Shown piece by piece: positions 48,375 to 61,300 of a DNA stretch of 64,000 nucleotides. Numbering within the stretch: the first letter of the stretch is position 1; each line of letters begins with the position of its first letter. The position numbers and the translations under genes were made by a program. This stretch comes from Rhynchosporium graminicola (taxonomy: Eukaryota; Ascomycota; Leotiomycetes; Helotiales; Ploettnerulaceae), in NCBI GenBank assembly GCA_900074885.1, contig FJUW01000060.1:1-64000 (forward strand), in the 5' to 3' direction. Under the pieces are notes generated by a model, which worked only from the letters and a program-made list of their open reading frames with translations, made no database searches and had not been told where the DNA came from.

Positions 48375-49492
48375 ATGGCATCACCATATCTAAGACCAAT
48401 TTGCGCTCGCTGTGGCAGAAATGCCGATCTCGCCTGCAGCGGCTACAAGAACGCTCCACCCGTCGATGGCGATGTCAAAATCGTTTACTACTGCTCGCCC
48501 AAATGCCAGAAGGAAGATTGGCAACATCATAAGGGTCTCTGCAAGCGCCTCCAGACTCGGAAAGGACTCTACCGCGCTGGATCCGTTCTCCAAGAAATCT
48601 TCTACATGTATCGCGAGAAGCTCTACGAGAAGTTCTATGTGAAGATCGACAAGTCAGAGGGTCGACTGGTACTCTATGAGGGCCAGTACTCTCTTAGCAC
48701 TCCATTCATCACCGCCCCGACGGATTGTCTCATACCATTCCCGGACACGCTCTGTCAGACAGCGGAGGACAAGAAGTCCATTCTGGTTCACTTGAGCTGT
48801 GATGATGCAAGCGCTTGGCTACACGAGGTCCTGAAGTACATCCTGGTTGGTAAGTTACCCAAGCCCGGGATGTGAGATAGACAGAACTTTGATGCTGATA
48901 GTGACAAGATATTGCGGTGAGCATCGAAGAAGTCAGATGTGTTCCCAAGAACAAGAAATTGGTGATCACCCATGTCCACCCAGATCAAACCAGACAAGAC
49001 CCGAATTTCGAGCACGAAATCATCAAGGTCAAGCTGCAGAATGGAGGTGAGGAATATGCTTTGGACTTCTCCGGCGCTCAGTACGGCTACTTCGAACCTG
49101 TCATTCCTTGGTTGAAGTACGTGGAAAGCCGTGTTGCACATTTTGCTAGCCGACCTGGTTTCGACTATTTCGGTGGAATGTTCGACATCCTTAGGTCGAT
49201 GAGTGGACGCAATAATGTCGTAGAGATTCTCTTTGCCTTGAATGTAGAATCGTCGCGAGCGCTCTTGCATGGCACCAAGAGCTGGGAGGCGGAGTCTAAG
49301 ATTGGCATTTGCTCGATGTTGAAGCTGCCTTTTCCACAATTTAAGATCAAGGAGAAGTTGTTGGTTGACCATATCGCGAGTAAAATAGTCTGGTATCATG
49401 AGCGACAGAGGGAGAAGAACAAGAAAGCCAGGGTAAAGGTCGGATATGGAACTCCTGCATGGATTGCTCGGCACTCGCGAAAAAAGAAGTAA
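48375..49492 (+). CDS. MYND-like zinc finger protein, tandem copy 2
   Basis: Exons 48375-48849 and 48909-49492 give 352 residues from an ATG. The finger sits near the N-terminus: CARCGRNADLACSGY, then YYCSPKCQKEDWQHHKGLCK. One Cys of the second pair is not at its usual place, so the finger may bind one zinc or be atypical. LYRAGSVLQEIFYMYREKLY then aligns closely with copy 1, and YALDFSGAQYGYFEPVIPWL repeats the family motif. The intron is again phase 1, after an aligned KYILVG position. A basic tail ends the protein (ARHSRKKK). Same strand, order and structure as its neighbours point to tandem duplication. Confidence 0.85.
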
Positions 49493-50380
49493 GGAGGTGG
49501 GAAATCTTTCTTTGATGCGAGCGCAAGATTCATCGCTGGTTGTATGATGGATGCTCCGGGCCAACAACTGGCTATTTATTTTGCTTCTGGGTACTTGAAG
49601 CCAAAGTTGCTACTAGATATTAGGCTTCCGACGAGTACGATGCACTGAATTTAGTAAGATCTGAGACAGAGTGACTTTGGCATCCGGAGACAAGATTTCT
49701 CAGTTGCTAGTCACATCTCAGCCCATAATGTCATCCTCTGATACTTTGATACAGCTTTCGTAGCTGCAAGAACAACAATGTGATTTAGGCGTGCATCCAT
49801 CAATTGTCCTCTACTTTCACAATTCTCCTGAAGAAGGCTTAATGCTCATGGAAGAAATCATCATGGCCACAAAAAAAGAATGCTGCCACAGAAGAGTCCA
49901 AGCCGAATGGGAATATGGTGCGCGCCGATATCGAGGTAGATCCATCAATCGATGGGCAAACCAAATGACAGCTATGATCTAAGATTCAAACTTCGATAGA
50001 AAGGACACGCACATTTCAGGATATCGCCCGAATTAATGACTCCGAAACATGTAACGACTCAAGCTTTACTAGATAGTGTTAAGGCAGGGTTTACTATGGA
50101 GTATGGTTTCCTTATGAGACTCTCAAACCGCTCCGTCGAAGACGAAGTAGTTCAGCCTCAGATTCCATTGGTTCATTCATGATGTTCTAAGAAGCTCCAA
50201 ACACGCTCGAGTGAAAGACAGAAGATTCTCCAGTAGTCTAGAGCATGTCTTAGCAAAGTTCCCCTTCAACACTATAGGTTTTGGAAACAGATATACACTA
50301 CCCACCTCAAGACATTGTATTTAGAAACGCTCGAGTGAACACTGCCCACAACTCGACAAGCACTACACTAACCCGAGAAG
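49493..50380. other. Intergenic region between MYND copies 2 and 3
   Basis: About 890 bases. I looked for a MYND finger upstream of copy 3 and found none. A 63-codon frame at 49791-49982 has no similarity to the family. Confidence 0.5.
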
Positions 50381-51249
50381 ATGGATCCAGACCACCATCC
50401 GCCGTCAGAAAGCGCTCCGATAACATCGCAAAGAAAACTCTCTCGTCTTGCAGACATTTTGCAAGAACTGTACTACAAGCACCGCCAGAAGAGCTTCGAC
50501 GCAGGCTTGAGTAAGATCAGATTCGTGAACGGCATCATGTTTACATACGACTCTAGTGGGAAAGACGACGCACTTTCAATCGCAGAGCTATTGAATCTAT
50601 GTGATGGCACCAAGAATAAGAGGACTTTGCTGGCGAGATTCGGATGTATGGAAGCGGTGACGTTGATGGCAGATATATTGATGTATGGCCTCGTTGGTGA
50701 GTACTCCCTGAGCTTTATGTTCACATGTACATGATTTGAGATTAGATCTGACAAGGTATAGGACTTGACTGCGACGTTGAAGTTATCATTGCAAAAATGA
50801 AAGAGCCTCATCGAAAATTCATCCGCGTCGACTTGTACAGTGTGCAGCTCGATAATCCGCCCTGGCACAAGTTCTACAGAATCACTCTCCGTGACGGGAT
50901 CACGACACATGTCTACGCTCTCGATTTAAGCAGTGCTCAATACGGGTACTACAAGCCGTTGGTCTCTTTTGAAACCTATATGGTAGAAAGGGTCGAGGAG
51001 ATTCGTGAAACGAGCTTGGATGTTGCGAAGTGGAATTTGTTGAGGATTGTGGAACGGGCGAGGGAGATGCTGAGGTATGAGTGGAAAAGGGTTTGCGCTG
51101 AGATCATATTTCAGGCGGTCAAGGACTGGGAATGGAGAGGGCATTTGAAGCTGAGGAATACTTTGTGTCTGCCTGAGAAGGAATTTGATGAGATGAAGGT
51201 GAAACTTATTGATTATGTTGAGGCAACACTGGCAAAGAGCAATTTGTAG
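50381..51249 (+). CDS. MYND-family paralogue without the finger, tandem copy 3
   Basis: Exons 50381-50696 and 50762-51249 give 267 residues. It starts where copies 1 and 2 leave the zinc finger: KLSRLADILQELYYKHRQKS aligns with LYRAGECLQEIFYMYQSKLF and LYRAGSVLQEIFYMYREKLY. The phase-1 intron follows ILMYGLVG, matching YFLKG and YILVG. YALDLSSAQYGYYKPLVSFE is the shared motif. No Cys cluster exists in the protein or within 880 bases upstream. The frame is intact, so this is a shortened but probably expressed family member rather than a pseudogene. Loss of the finger implies a change of binding partner; that is inference. Confidence 0.82.
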
Positions 51250-52191
51250 TCATCGTTGATGCTGGTTATCGAAAAGATCGAGTATACAAAAGAGTTGTCA
51301 CGCAGAACAACAATGCATTTCATTGGGTTGCAGATGGAACTCTCTATTTGTCTTCTCATGTTCATAGCGACAGCTTTTATGTGTGCCTGTTTTCATGCTC
51401 TCCAGTATTCAGAATGTAAACAAGGCACCAAGAAGGTTAGCGAGACCGGCCTGGTTGAGGATAACGAGTAGATGCGCTACACTACCGTAAGGGGCTTACA
51501 CTGATGATCACTGTGAATACATAATACAGATGAAGTTTTGAAAAGCTGGGATCTCTCGGTGTCCACATAACTTGCACAAGTTGGGGCCCAAATTGACCTC
51601 AGGATTAGCCACGTGATGCACGATACTTGAACCTTTGCTTCTTGAACAGCTAGATGGACTATTAGGATTGTGATGCTTACAGATCGTCAGCGGTCTCACC
51701 AAGACTCAATTCTGCTTCTTTTGCTGCTGGTTGGGGCAGATGGAACGTTTTCACTTGGTTCGTCGCCGCCGTGGCCCAGGTGACATTATTAGAGAAGTTG
51801 GCAAGATTCGAGGATAACTTACACCGGCGCGACAATATGGCCCCGTCAAAGCATGATTTCCTGGACGCTTTCAATTCCTCCGAATGTGTGAATTGGTGTT
51901 GCTGTCGTTCTTGATGTTGCATTCACTTGAAGAGGCCACTCGTTTATCCCCACCATCTTGACCATGACCCCAAACTTAACCAAGGGGGAAGGAGCCACCA
52001 AGCAACCTCCCTCTTGCTTCAGCTTCTTGTCGTGGCCCAAACCCACACACAAAGTGATCCCGCGGGGGCAACCTACTAGTATCAATTTCACTGGCGATGC
52101 CTGGATAGCATTCTTGCACGAGTTGACTCTCGTCTTCATCGCACCGACTCACCTTCAACGTGCTCTGCCATTCACTGATTGAAACGGAAAG
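51250..52191. other. Intergenic region
   Basis: No recognised gene. A 71-codon plus frame at 51256-51471 contains a hydrophobic segment but lacks other support. Confidence 0.5.
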
Positions 52192-52940
52192 ATGAATATT
52201 CCCACCTCGATATATATTCCTCGATCAATGGCGCCAATCTCCCTGGACAAGCATTCTCCATTCAATCTCGACAGCAGCATCATGGACAATCCTTCCATCA
52301 TGAGCAACGCGACAACTTTCGATCAGATTCGAATGCAAGGCGGCGAACCACAGAAGCAAGATAAGCAGTATAATTCGCTGGTATGGCTTGAGGCCATTGA
52401 CACAGGACCAGAGTTCAAGCCCGACATCAGACCCCGACCAAAGCGAAAAGCATTCCTCAACGCAGAGAAATCCATGGTGTATCGAGTCCAGAAAAAAAGG
52501 GGCCTAAAAAAAGCGGACGCTGATGGAAAGAAAATGGCACTCGAGGAGGCTGTGTTTTGGGCAGTTGTTGAGCCCGAAGACACTGAAATCACGGAGGATT
52601 TCATCAAAGCTACTGGGAAACCGTTCGAAGAGCGCTCGATCAGAGAGCATGAGGTTATCAATGTATACTGGCGGTCTGGCTATTCAATGGATCCGGTCCT
52701 GGGCTTCGAGAATTCGGAGGTTACACAGCGACATTTGGAGAGCCGGATGTATGGCATGACATTGTGGTCTGGGGTATGTGTGCGTCGAATGTTAGGATAT
52801 TTGCCAGCGTTAACATCTTGCAGAACATTACGCCCTTGACAAAAACGAAGAGGAGAGCTCTACATTATGCCGATGACAAACAAAGCAAAAGTTTCATGTC
52901 CCTTCGTCGGAAGATGTCACTATCAGACCAAGAGTATTGA
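52192..52940 (+). CDS. Hypothetical protein
   Basis: Exons 52192-52773 and 52824-52940 give 232 residues; the 50-bp intron begins GTATGT and ends TTGCAG. I do not recognise the family. After a variable N-terminus with several possible Met starts, a charged block follows (RPRPKRKAFLNAEKSMVYRV, then KKRGLKKADADGKK) that could be a nuclear signal. Then comes a more conserved-looking acidic and aromatic stretch (EEAVFWAVVEPEDTEITEDF; YWRSGYSMDPVLGFENSEV). The short second exon is basic (KRRALHYADDKQSKSFM). There is no signal peptide or membrane segment. It may be a chromatin or nucleic-acid associated protein, but nothing in it proves this. Confidence 0.65.
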
Positions 52941-54079
52941 TGGCGTCTGGAATGTGGAAGCGAAACTCTCCTGTAAAGCTAGGCAGGGCTTTCCTCATTA
53001 TACCCACCCGATAGTTCTATTCATTGAAGCTTACCAAAGCCCCAATCATTGGCAACGGTTTCGCTGGCATGACAACATGTTTGGAGCAATTCATTTCAGT
53101 AAGCTTCGCATCTTACTTTTATCTGATGTGTACGAAATTACTACTTGGAAACATTTCTATTCTTGTACGTCAAATCACCGAGACCCACCATCGCGACACT
53201 AACCGGGATAGCAGGTCCATGGCAACGGTCGTTGGTGGCGACGGCATCAAATCGCTTGAGTAAGTCAAAAGCTTGAATTGAAGCCTCAGCTCAGGGGAAG
53301 TGGAAATGGCTTGCTGGGCAGACAGGAGGCCAAGCTATGGAGACATGATGGCAAAGATGATTGACTGGATGAAAATAAAAGGCCGAGCGGAAGAAAGGAG
53401 AAATGGGATGAAAGATGTGTCCGTGATCCCAGTAGATCCCCGCGGCTTGAGCAGAGTCAGAAACAGCGATGCAAGTTTCAGGTCGTCTGTCTCCTCCATT
53501 TCCTTCATTTCCTCCTTTTAGCCTCCATTACTGGCGCTTCCCTGGCAGTGCCAAAGTCGATGGTGCATTGGCGATCGTGTAACCCCGACTAACGGCTGTG
53601 AGCACGGAAGCGAGCGAGCACCTTCGTCGAACCCCTTTCTAGCGAAATACGGGCAAGTCGATTTCCTTGAACAACCCACCAACGACCAAAATTGGGTTTA
53701 ATAAAGTAGGAATTGAGGGAATGATTTGATTAAAGTTGGGTCGGTCTAATCTGTGAGTGGTAGACTTGTCTGATCCCAGATACAACGTGCCTGGGATCCT
53801 GCCCTGAGTTCCTGGCTAGTCAAAGCTAGAACGGCAAGTGAACGCTGAGTGATCACTTTGTGCTTCTCCTGAATGTGTACTGTCAAGCAGCTATAAGAGC
53901 TCCTGAGCCGCTCTTTGGTTCCTTTTTGCCTCTCCAAGCAAACCACTTCAACACATTCGTTTTTGTATCATCGGATCAGTTCAGTCAATAGCATTGTCAT
54001 ACTTAATCGTCAATCCCACTCTGAATCTCATCCTTCACAAATCTTCTCACAAAATCAAATAATTGCTCCAACCGTCAAG
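52941..54079. other. Intergenic region
   Basis: This holds the promoter of the wall protein at 54080, including a pyrimidine-rich leader near 53930-54060. No gene was recognised. Confidence 0.5.
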
Positions 54080-54894
54080 ATGCAGTACTCCATGCTCTCT
54101 GTCTTCGCCCTTGTGGCCTCCGTTTCCGCCAATTACCCTGCGGAGGACCCTCAACCTCAAGTTATCGAGACTTACCCAGCTGAGCTCCCGGTGGTTCAAC
54201 CTACCACCTCAACTCAGGCACCACCGGTGCCAACCACCACCTCTTGCCCTCCAGCAGCCCTTACCACCACGTCTGCGCCCCCTCTCGTTACCTCTACGAT
54301 GTACGAGACCAAGCAATACACAATCACAAGCTGTCCACCAACTGTAACTGACTGCCCTGTTGGAGGTTTGACCTCCACCATTGGTAAGTTTACTCCAAAA
54401 CCCTCTCTCCTTGGTCGTTTCAACTTGAGAAAAACTAAGAAGAAAATTAGTCACCAAGACAACTGTCTGCCCCGCCGACGGAACTCCTGTTCCTGCATCC
54501 TCAACATCGACTCCTGCTGCACCATACGAGACTTACCCAGCAGCCCCAGTTGTTGGATCAACCACTACTGGGAACGTCGTGGCACCATACGAGACCTACC
54601 CAGCCAGCCCAGTCGAGACTTACCCAGCCCAAGGACCTCCTGCTGGCATTCCAGTTCCTCCTTACCCAACCTACGGAGCCAGCACTCTTGGTACGTTCCC
54701 CCAAAGTACCCTTTCCTCGTGGATAGAACAATCAGAAACTAACATGATGAATAGCCCCCAAGCCAATCGGTACCGGAGCTCCAATCCCACCCCCAGGAGG
54801 GAACGGCACCACCCCAATTCCTGCCAACGGAGCCTCTTCCATGCGCGCTGGTGGTCTCCTGATGGCCGTTGGTCTCGCTGCCGCTCTTTTGTAA
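54080..54894 (+). CDS. GPI-type cell wall protein with YETYPA repeats (Ccg6-like)
   Basis: Exons 54080-54383, 54451-54690 and 54755-54894 give 227 residues; both introns are phase 1. A signal peptide is clear (MQYSMLSVFALVASVSA). Next are Pro/Thr-rich sequence and a block of paired Cys residues (TITSCPPTVTDCPVGGLTST, then TVCPADG), a pattern I associate with clock-controlled gene 6-type fungal wall proteins. The short repeat (Y/V)ETYPA occurs four times. The C-terminus has a small-residue site (NGASS) and a hydrophobic tail, AGGLLMAVGLAAALL, expected for GPI attachment. The role is likely structural in the wall and often highly expressed; the Ccg6 link is tentative. Confidence 0.85.
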
Positions 54895-57800
54895 ATAGTC
54901 ACTTAAGTCAAGTTCATGTCTTTTTTACAGCATTCGCGGTTGGAAAAGGTTTACTCGAAATCATAGTTTTCCGGATGGGGTTACGTACAGATATAATAGT
55001 TGCTCGTTTGATGTAGTGTTGCACTGAGGGAAAGAAGATGAAAATGAATAGCTTTGCTACTATTACTCCCACATCCTGACGTGTGACAATGATTTCTCAT
55101 TGAGCATTCATTGTTAGGAAATACTCCCTTCTCTCATCGTCTATACCTACATACGACTGCTTCCTTCTCATCGTCCCATCTTTCGTTCATCAACCTCCGC
55201 TATACGAACAGCAATTTCTTTTTTCCCAGGATGTTCCCCCATCTAATTTCCTTCCCCCGCAAACCTTGGCTCTGAATAGTGATCACAGGCCCTGCTGTGA
55301 CACACGACAAGGGACCCCAGCGAGCTCATTTCCTCAGCCTTTTTTCATCCGTCACATCTGACGTCGGCGTCTGTGCTTGGAAACTTCATACTAAGTACAA
55401 CGCAACAAACGGCTGCATGCATGTCAGGCATGTGCCTTGTGTGAGAATATAAGTTCACCTACGCTGTCGTCTGTTCTTTGGGATTGTAACATACGTGTTT
55501 GTCTGCGTGACGAACGTGTTAGTATTCAAGCTCATTTCCATAATACGAATTCTGAGTGCCAGCGGTGGATGGACGCTTACGAATGCGATCTATTGTTCGT
55601 CTCTCATGGGTCTCGCTAGGTCTTTTGGGAGGAAGGTTTATTTGATTTGATTTTATTGTATTGGTTGGGGCGCCTGTTTGTATGGCTGTGATTGGGTGGG
55701 TCGGGGGACTTCATGAAAAGCTTGCATTCGCATTCACAATCGAGATGAGAATAAGATTCACGTCTGGACATGGGGACACGAATCACAGGACCCAGACAGA
55801 CGATCGATCATTTATTGGCTTGTTTGTCTGCTGTCATTCGGGATTTCTTCGGTCCTGGTGGGAAGGGAAGCTCAGACACCGGCATGGATTGTTTGTGTTA
55901 TGTATGTCGATACGAGCCAGTCACTTTTTCCGAAATGTTTGTTTTCCAGTTATCAAAAGTCGAGAGCCGGTGGAATACATGGCTCTCTGTCAAGGGAATA
56001 AAAAGAGCTTCAAGTTCTAAGTTTTACACGATTGTCTTGAATGATATATTCTCGTTAGGAGAAAAGACTAATTTGAGTCCTACAGTGACTTACTCTCTAC
56101 CTACTTTACCATACCTCACAGGGTAGGAACGGTGACACCTCCGTTCTGGATAAACTACACAGGCTATAATCGTAGAAATAATCACCCTTATGAATAGAAA
56201 ATTACGACGGCCGAAGACGGAACAGTCATGTCAGGGGTACACAATATATTGACGGGGAAACAGAGGGAAGGACAATTCGGAGAGAAAGAGAAATGGGACT
56301 CATTACCGTATTAACTGATGTAACTCATGTAGTGCCAGCAGTGTAGCGCCGAGTTCTGGCCACTCAATTAACCTTATTCTACTGCTAAGAGGGATTAAGG
56401 TTGCTTGCTAAGGAGAATCAACTCGAGAGACAATATATTATGGACATAAATAACCAAGCCATCGGAAAGACAGACCGTCCAGGTACAGTAGAGAGAGAGA
56501 GAGAGAGAGAGTCCTTAGCGAGTGAGGGCATTCGTTTCGCGTTTTCAACCTCTTTTTGGAATATTGTGATGAGAGGATTCGCGGTGGGAGGAGGATTCCA
56601 CGCTAAACTGCTAGCACTACATGAGTTGGGAAGTTAAGGCACGGTATGTACTCGATGGAAGAATCTGCTGTAGTATACTTTTCTCATCACTATCCCGCAT
56701 ACAAGTGTAATAAGTTACTCAAGATAGGTCCATATGAATAACCTCAAAATTGGTCTGTTAAGATTATATCTTCTTGGCGTCACGTATACCGCATTCACAA
56801 AGCACTAAACAAATTGACCTAGAAATGTTCAAATGTCGATATACGTAAGTTTCTTTCTTCAATTATTTCTGTCTAAAGATCGCTATTTAGGAAACAAGTA
56901 CAGTAGTTACTCGATATATCCAAATGATGCTAGCAGTTCAGCAGACAATCCTGAGTACTCAAATGGCTGCGGCAGCGTTGGACAATGGACATTGCAATGA
57001 ATAATATAAGTCCTACAGTCAGTTACTCTCTAGCACTCTATCTTACAGGAACTGAACAGACATATAAGTATACGGAAATACGTAGAGGAGAAGCTAAGCG
57101 TGGCTACTGTCATAGAAAGCACGCCTGTTGAGGAAAAACTGGACGCATGAAGAAGGACAACTTTTGCGCGGTATATATAGTACATTGGTGGGGAGCAGAG
57201 GTATTTACAAGAAGGAGGAGAAGTAGGATACGGTGGATATATACTCGTTGGAAGAAACTACTTACATCGGGTATACTTTTCTTGCCATTGCCCGCGCACT
57301 TAAGGTGAGGTATTCAAGGATTACCAAGTCAATCAGCAATCCCAAATTCGGCCTTTCATAACTTATTTTCGCTCCTTCGCATCATATCTTCCGTTTCTAG
57401 AGCAGCACACGAAACAACCTTGGCGGTGCCGACACGTGTACTTTTTCTTTCCTTTCATTTTCTTCTTCGATGAGCCAACACATGAGAACCCATTCTTTCG
57501 TGCAAAATAGCACGCACAACGCACAGAAAAAGATCGATCATCCGGGAAGCTCATACGTACCGGAAAACCAGGCTTGCGATGAGATTCACTTGAAAATTAG
57601 TATAACTGCGAGGATTAGGTCGGGTGGCGAGAAGGGGTTCGATGGCTTGAGAGATCTGGTTTCTGGGAATTGTTCGTGAGCTAAGCTAGATGCGAGAGGT
57701 CGTCGGTCGTGAGGGTTGAGTCAAGATGAATCCATCCGACAGTTGTTCAGGACTTAGTATTGCCACTCTTGTGTACGGAGACCTTTTAGTTTCCATGATA

Positions 57801-58388
57801 AGACTCTTGGTGGTTTAGCGGTTTGATGTATTACATCCATTTTCATTTGTCTATCTAATGACCGGTGTAATTGAATGAGGACTAAGCATGAATGTCGATT
57901 CACCAGAGTGAATCTGAGTGATCATCTTAATACAATACACGAGGAAACGCCCGCGCTGTCCAGCTATTAACTCTGCATCTACAGGTTGAGAATGTATGTA
58001 ACTCCTAGTCCTGGCTTTCATTGATCATGTATCGAGACTCCCTATTCTCCCCAAGACGGAGGATAGATTCAATTGTTAGTGCCGACTTTCATTCATCATA
58101 TATTGAGGCTCCTTATTTCTCAACAATGAAGATTGAAGCAATTCTAAGCTTTCAAGCACACCGGACATGAATAGAGACTCCCTCCCATTCCTAATAACCA
58201 TAACAAACCGAAGCCAGGCCAAGCCCACTCATCCCAACTCAGCAATCACACAGCAACTTCCTTTGAAACCCAACGTCAAAGTTCATCATCGCTGCATTCT
58301 CATCATCATCCCTGATCCACGAGTACTCCATACTCAATCCCCTTCCAGCGCATAAGAAACGCCAAACCGAGAGATATCATAACTCCAA
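54895..58388. other. Intergenic region with degenerate duplications
   Basis: No gene was recognised in 3.5 kb. Two blocks near 56650-56720 and 57245-57320 resemble each other (both hold a GGAAGAA...TATACTTTTCT pattern), as do 56070-56095 and 57008-57035, suggesting an old duplication. A GA run lies at 56490-56511. A 71-bp imperfect tandem pair lies at 58006-58147. Confidence 0.55.
58006..58147. repeat. Imperfect 71-bp tandem duplication
   Basis: 58006-58076 and 58077-58147 align end to end without gaps for most of their length (for example GGCTTTCATTGATCATGTAT against GACTTTCATTCATCATATAT). Many of the differences are transitions. Confidence 0.65.
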
Positions 58389-61300
58389 CTACAATCTGGT
58401 TAGCATACTTGAAGTTGTGTCTGGTTGAAGAACAAGCTTACCGATGATAACAGTCCATGATAAGATTGATCTTTCATACAGAGCTGCGTTCCGATCTATT
58501 TGCCGCAATAGGCCTTTCCTCTCTGGCCAAGTGGCTTCGGCTATAAGTAATTGGCGGAAAGTCGAAGTTGGCTTGATTTCTTTCTTGAGATTTGACAAAT
58601 GTATTTGCGGATCGTACTCTACAATCCCAAGCATTCCTAACCGTCCCCCTCCTAGCTTCAATCTTGATCGCGGCGTGAGTAAGTGGCTCATTGCCAGTTC
58701 GAAATCCATCCCTCTCTCCATCATAATAAGTCTCCATCCTAGTCTTGAAAAGAAAGCGAGGATCTACCTGAAATTGCAGTAGCACTTCCAAGGCATCGCC
58801 TATCGCTGTACGGCGGCTGTTTTGAAATACCTTTGATAATGCGCTTGCTCAATCCGAAAATAAAGTCATCCTATAGGGTTCTGCCAGATATATTCTCAGT
58901 GAACATATGAAAAGTAAGCAGCTTTTTATTGATGAACCCATCATCTGCAAGATAACAAAGAACTCGGCCGTGATAACCGTAGACGGTACATTCCAAGAGG
59001 CATATAAAGAGTTCAACTTGGGTTCTATCTTGTGCAAAGGAAGACTTTCGATGCTTGCATGCCTATTCAATATATTTTGTAAATCCATGAGCAAACGAAG
59101 CGGCCACCACAGAAACAAGATGATCTAATCTGCCTGAACGATCTTTTACATAGTACGGCTCTGTATATCGACTAAACTTAGACCAGTCAATTCCCTCCAC
59201 GAGATCACTACCTTGTTGAATGTGCTGTGCCCGTATAAGATGATCATCCAGTAAAGCCAGCTGCCGTAAATGTGTCTCTGAGCACAATTCCGACAGCCAA
59301 TTCACGTAGCTCACGATGAAAAATGAATATTCATCCAACATATAATCGTCCAATTGAACAGATTTGACATGTTTCATAAAGATTTATAATATGATTGATT
59401 TGGTGTCAAGGTTGCTCATAAAATCTGACATTTCTTTCGGGCATTGGCTGTGCAAGAACTCGTAAATGGAGCGGTGAATAAGATATGCTCGTCCTCGAAA
59501 TGATTGGACACTACAATCTGCTGAAGGGGAACTCTCTTGGTGAGCTCGTTGCTCAAAAGAAGGATTGCTACTGCCTATGTCGACGAGGCCTTTCAAAAGC
59601 CGGTTGATTTGTGGAGTGAATATTCTGCCGGCTGAGGATTTGGCTCATCACCAAGGATGTCGTGGCCATTTCTTCGGAGAATCTATTGTTTCTGAGGTAA
59701 TCTTCCACGTAAGAGTGTTGGAATATGCAAATGCCCTCGAGGTTGTTAGGATCTATAGCCATAAGAACAGCTATGATAGCCCATGCCACCTCCTGGTGAT
59801 CCTTACATTCAAAGGTTGTGAGCATCTTCGTATATGGGGCTCCTAGCTCCGTTGGAACTTCTTTAAGAGTCCTATAGAGTTCTTCTATAGATTGGTTGGC
59901 TGAGAGGTCTTCTCTAAGCATACGCAGTACGAGTTTCACCCAGAGAAACACACCTCTGACTCTGAGGACAATTTGTTTCACGAATCTTTTGCGTTCTTCA
60001 AGTACAAATTCGTGGAACGAGTCGTGATTCTCAAGAGAATTTTCCACGGTTTTCCTCATATTGTCTGCCGTCAGGAGATAAAGTTGTAGTCTCTGACTTG
60101 AAGGAAATGTCCTCATAAAAGCGTTCTCTTCCCGACTAGATACGCAAATCTTGATCGCTGGTCTACGAAGAGTCCAGTCGCGTAGTCGTACGGCTAGACT
60201 GTAATCCTCCTCCTCAGCATCATCAAGCTCGTCCAGTCCATCAATAAAGAAGCAGAAGCAATGTTCCTTCAAAGTCTCCCGATGTTCTTCTCCTAGAAGT
60301 TTCTCGGAGGCATTGAGTACGATTTCATAAGGGATCTGCAGCTCGCTCGCTCGCTCCGAGTTAGATTCTCTGCTTTGGTCCACATACTGAGGGAAGATGC
60401 AGGGGATAAATTCAGGCATCTCCTTTTAAGATGGTATAAGCGATAGACCTAAGTAATCCTTCTAAGGTCTTCTCTACACGGCGTCCAGGTTTCCAGAAAA
60501 GAACTGGGCAAAGATCAATCGCCGACTTCCAGCCCACTTTTCGAGATTGGTCTTCGTCACTGCATGGTTGACTAGGTATTTCATCAAGGTCGACTTGCCG
60601 GAGCCAAGCTTCCCAGATATGTGGAAAACACCATTCCCTCTGATGAGCCATTCTTGGAATGAGATTGCAGGCTCGGGGTGGGATATAGGTACTTGTTTGT
60701 CTGTAAGGCACCAGTCGAAGGTATCCGATTCGCTTCTTGACACGCTGTCAACCCGGGCTTCCATTCCATCGAACCTCAAAGCGTTAAGAACGCGGTTGTG
60801 GCTCCGAGTGCGAAGTTGAGTTTCCGATAGTTTCAACAATTCCCAGATTTGGTTCAGAGTTTCGATTCCAAGATCGTGGCTCTGTCGACTACTTTCCGCT
60901 TGTTCCTGCAACAGAGCGAGTTGCTGGCTCTGTTTTGCGTTTGCTTTCAGAACTTCCTCAAGCTTTCCCCCAAAGTCGGACCTTCCAACTCAATTAGCAA
61001 ATGATGCATGTGTGAAGCACTGAGGAGGTTTGTGACATACTTGAAACGCCAAATCAATAAATATGCCTAGAAGACTCTGACAGTCTCGAAGTTCCTTGTG
61101 CAAAGCTTCCACTTCGCTCTTCGTCCATTGTGCTTTGATACCAGCCCGGAGACTCTGATGGATAGATTTGGTCTTTTTGGCCTCGCACTTCTTCAGCAGA
61201 ATCAATAGCTGGTTGACTACCCTCTGACAACGCCCAACAAGGTCTGTAAAAGCTTGCCGGTTGCCAGCCTGGTGCGATAGATCACTGTGAAGGCTAGCTA

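Noticed and set aside
48788..49567. 259-codon minus frame
   Set aside because: It is antisense to MYND copy 2, whose motifs and intron match the paralogues.
51256..51471. 71-codon frame with a membrane-like segment after MYND copy 3
   Set aside because: Directly after the stop codon of copy 3, probably 3' UTR, with no independent support.
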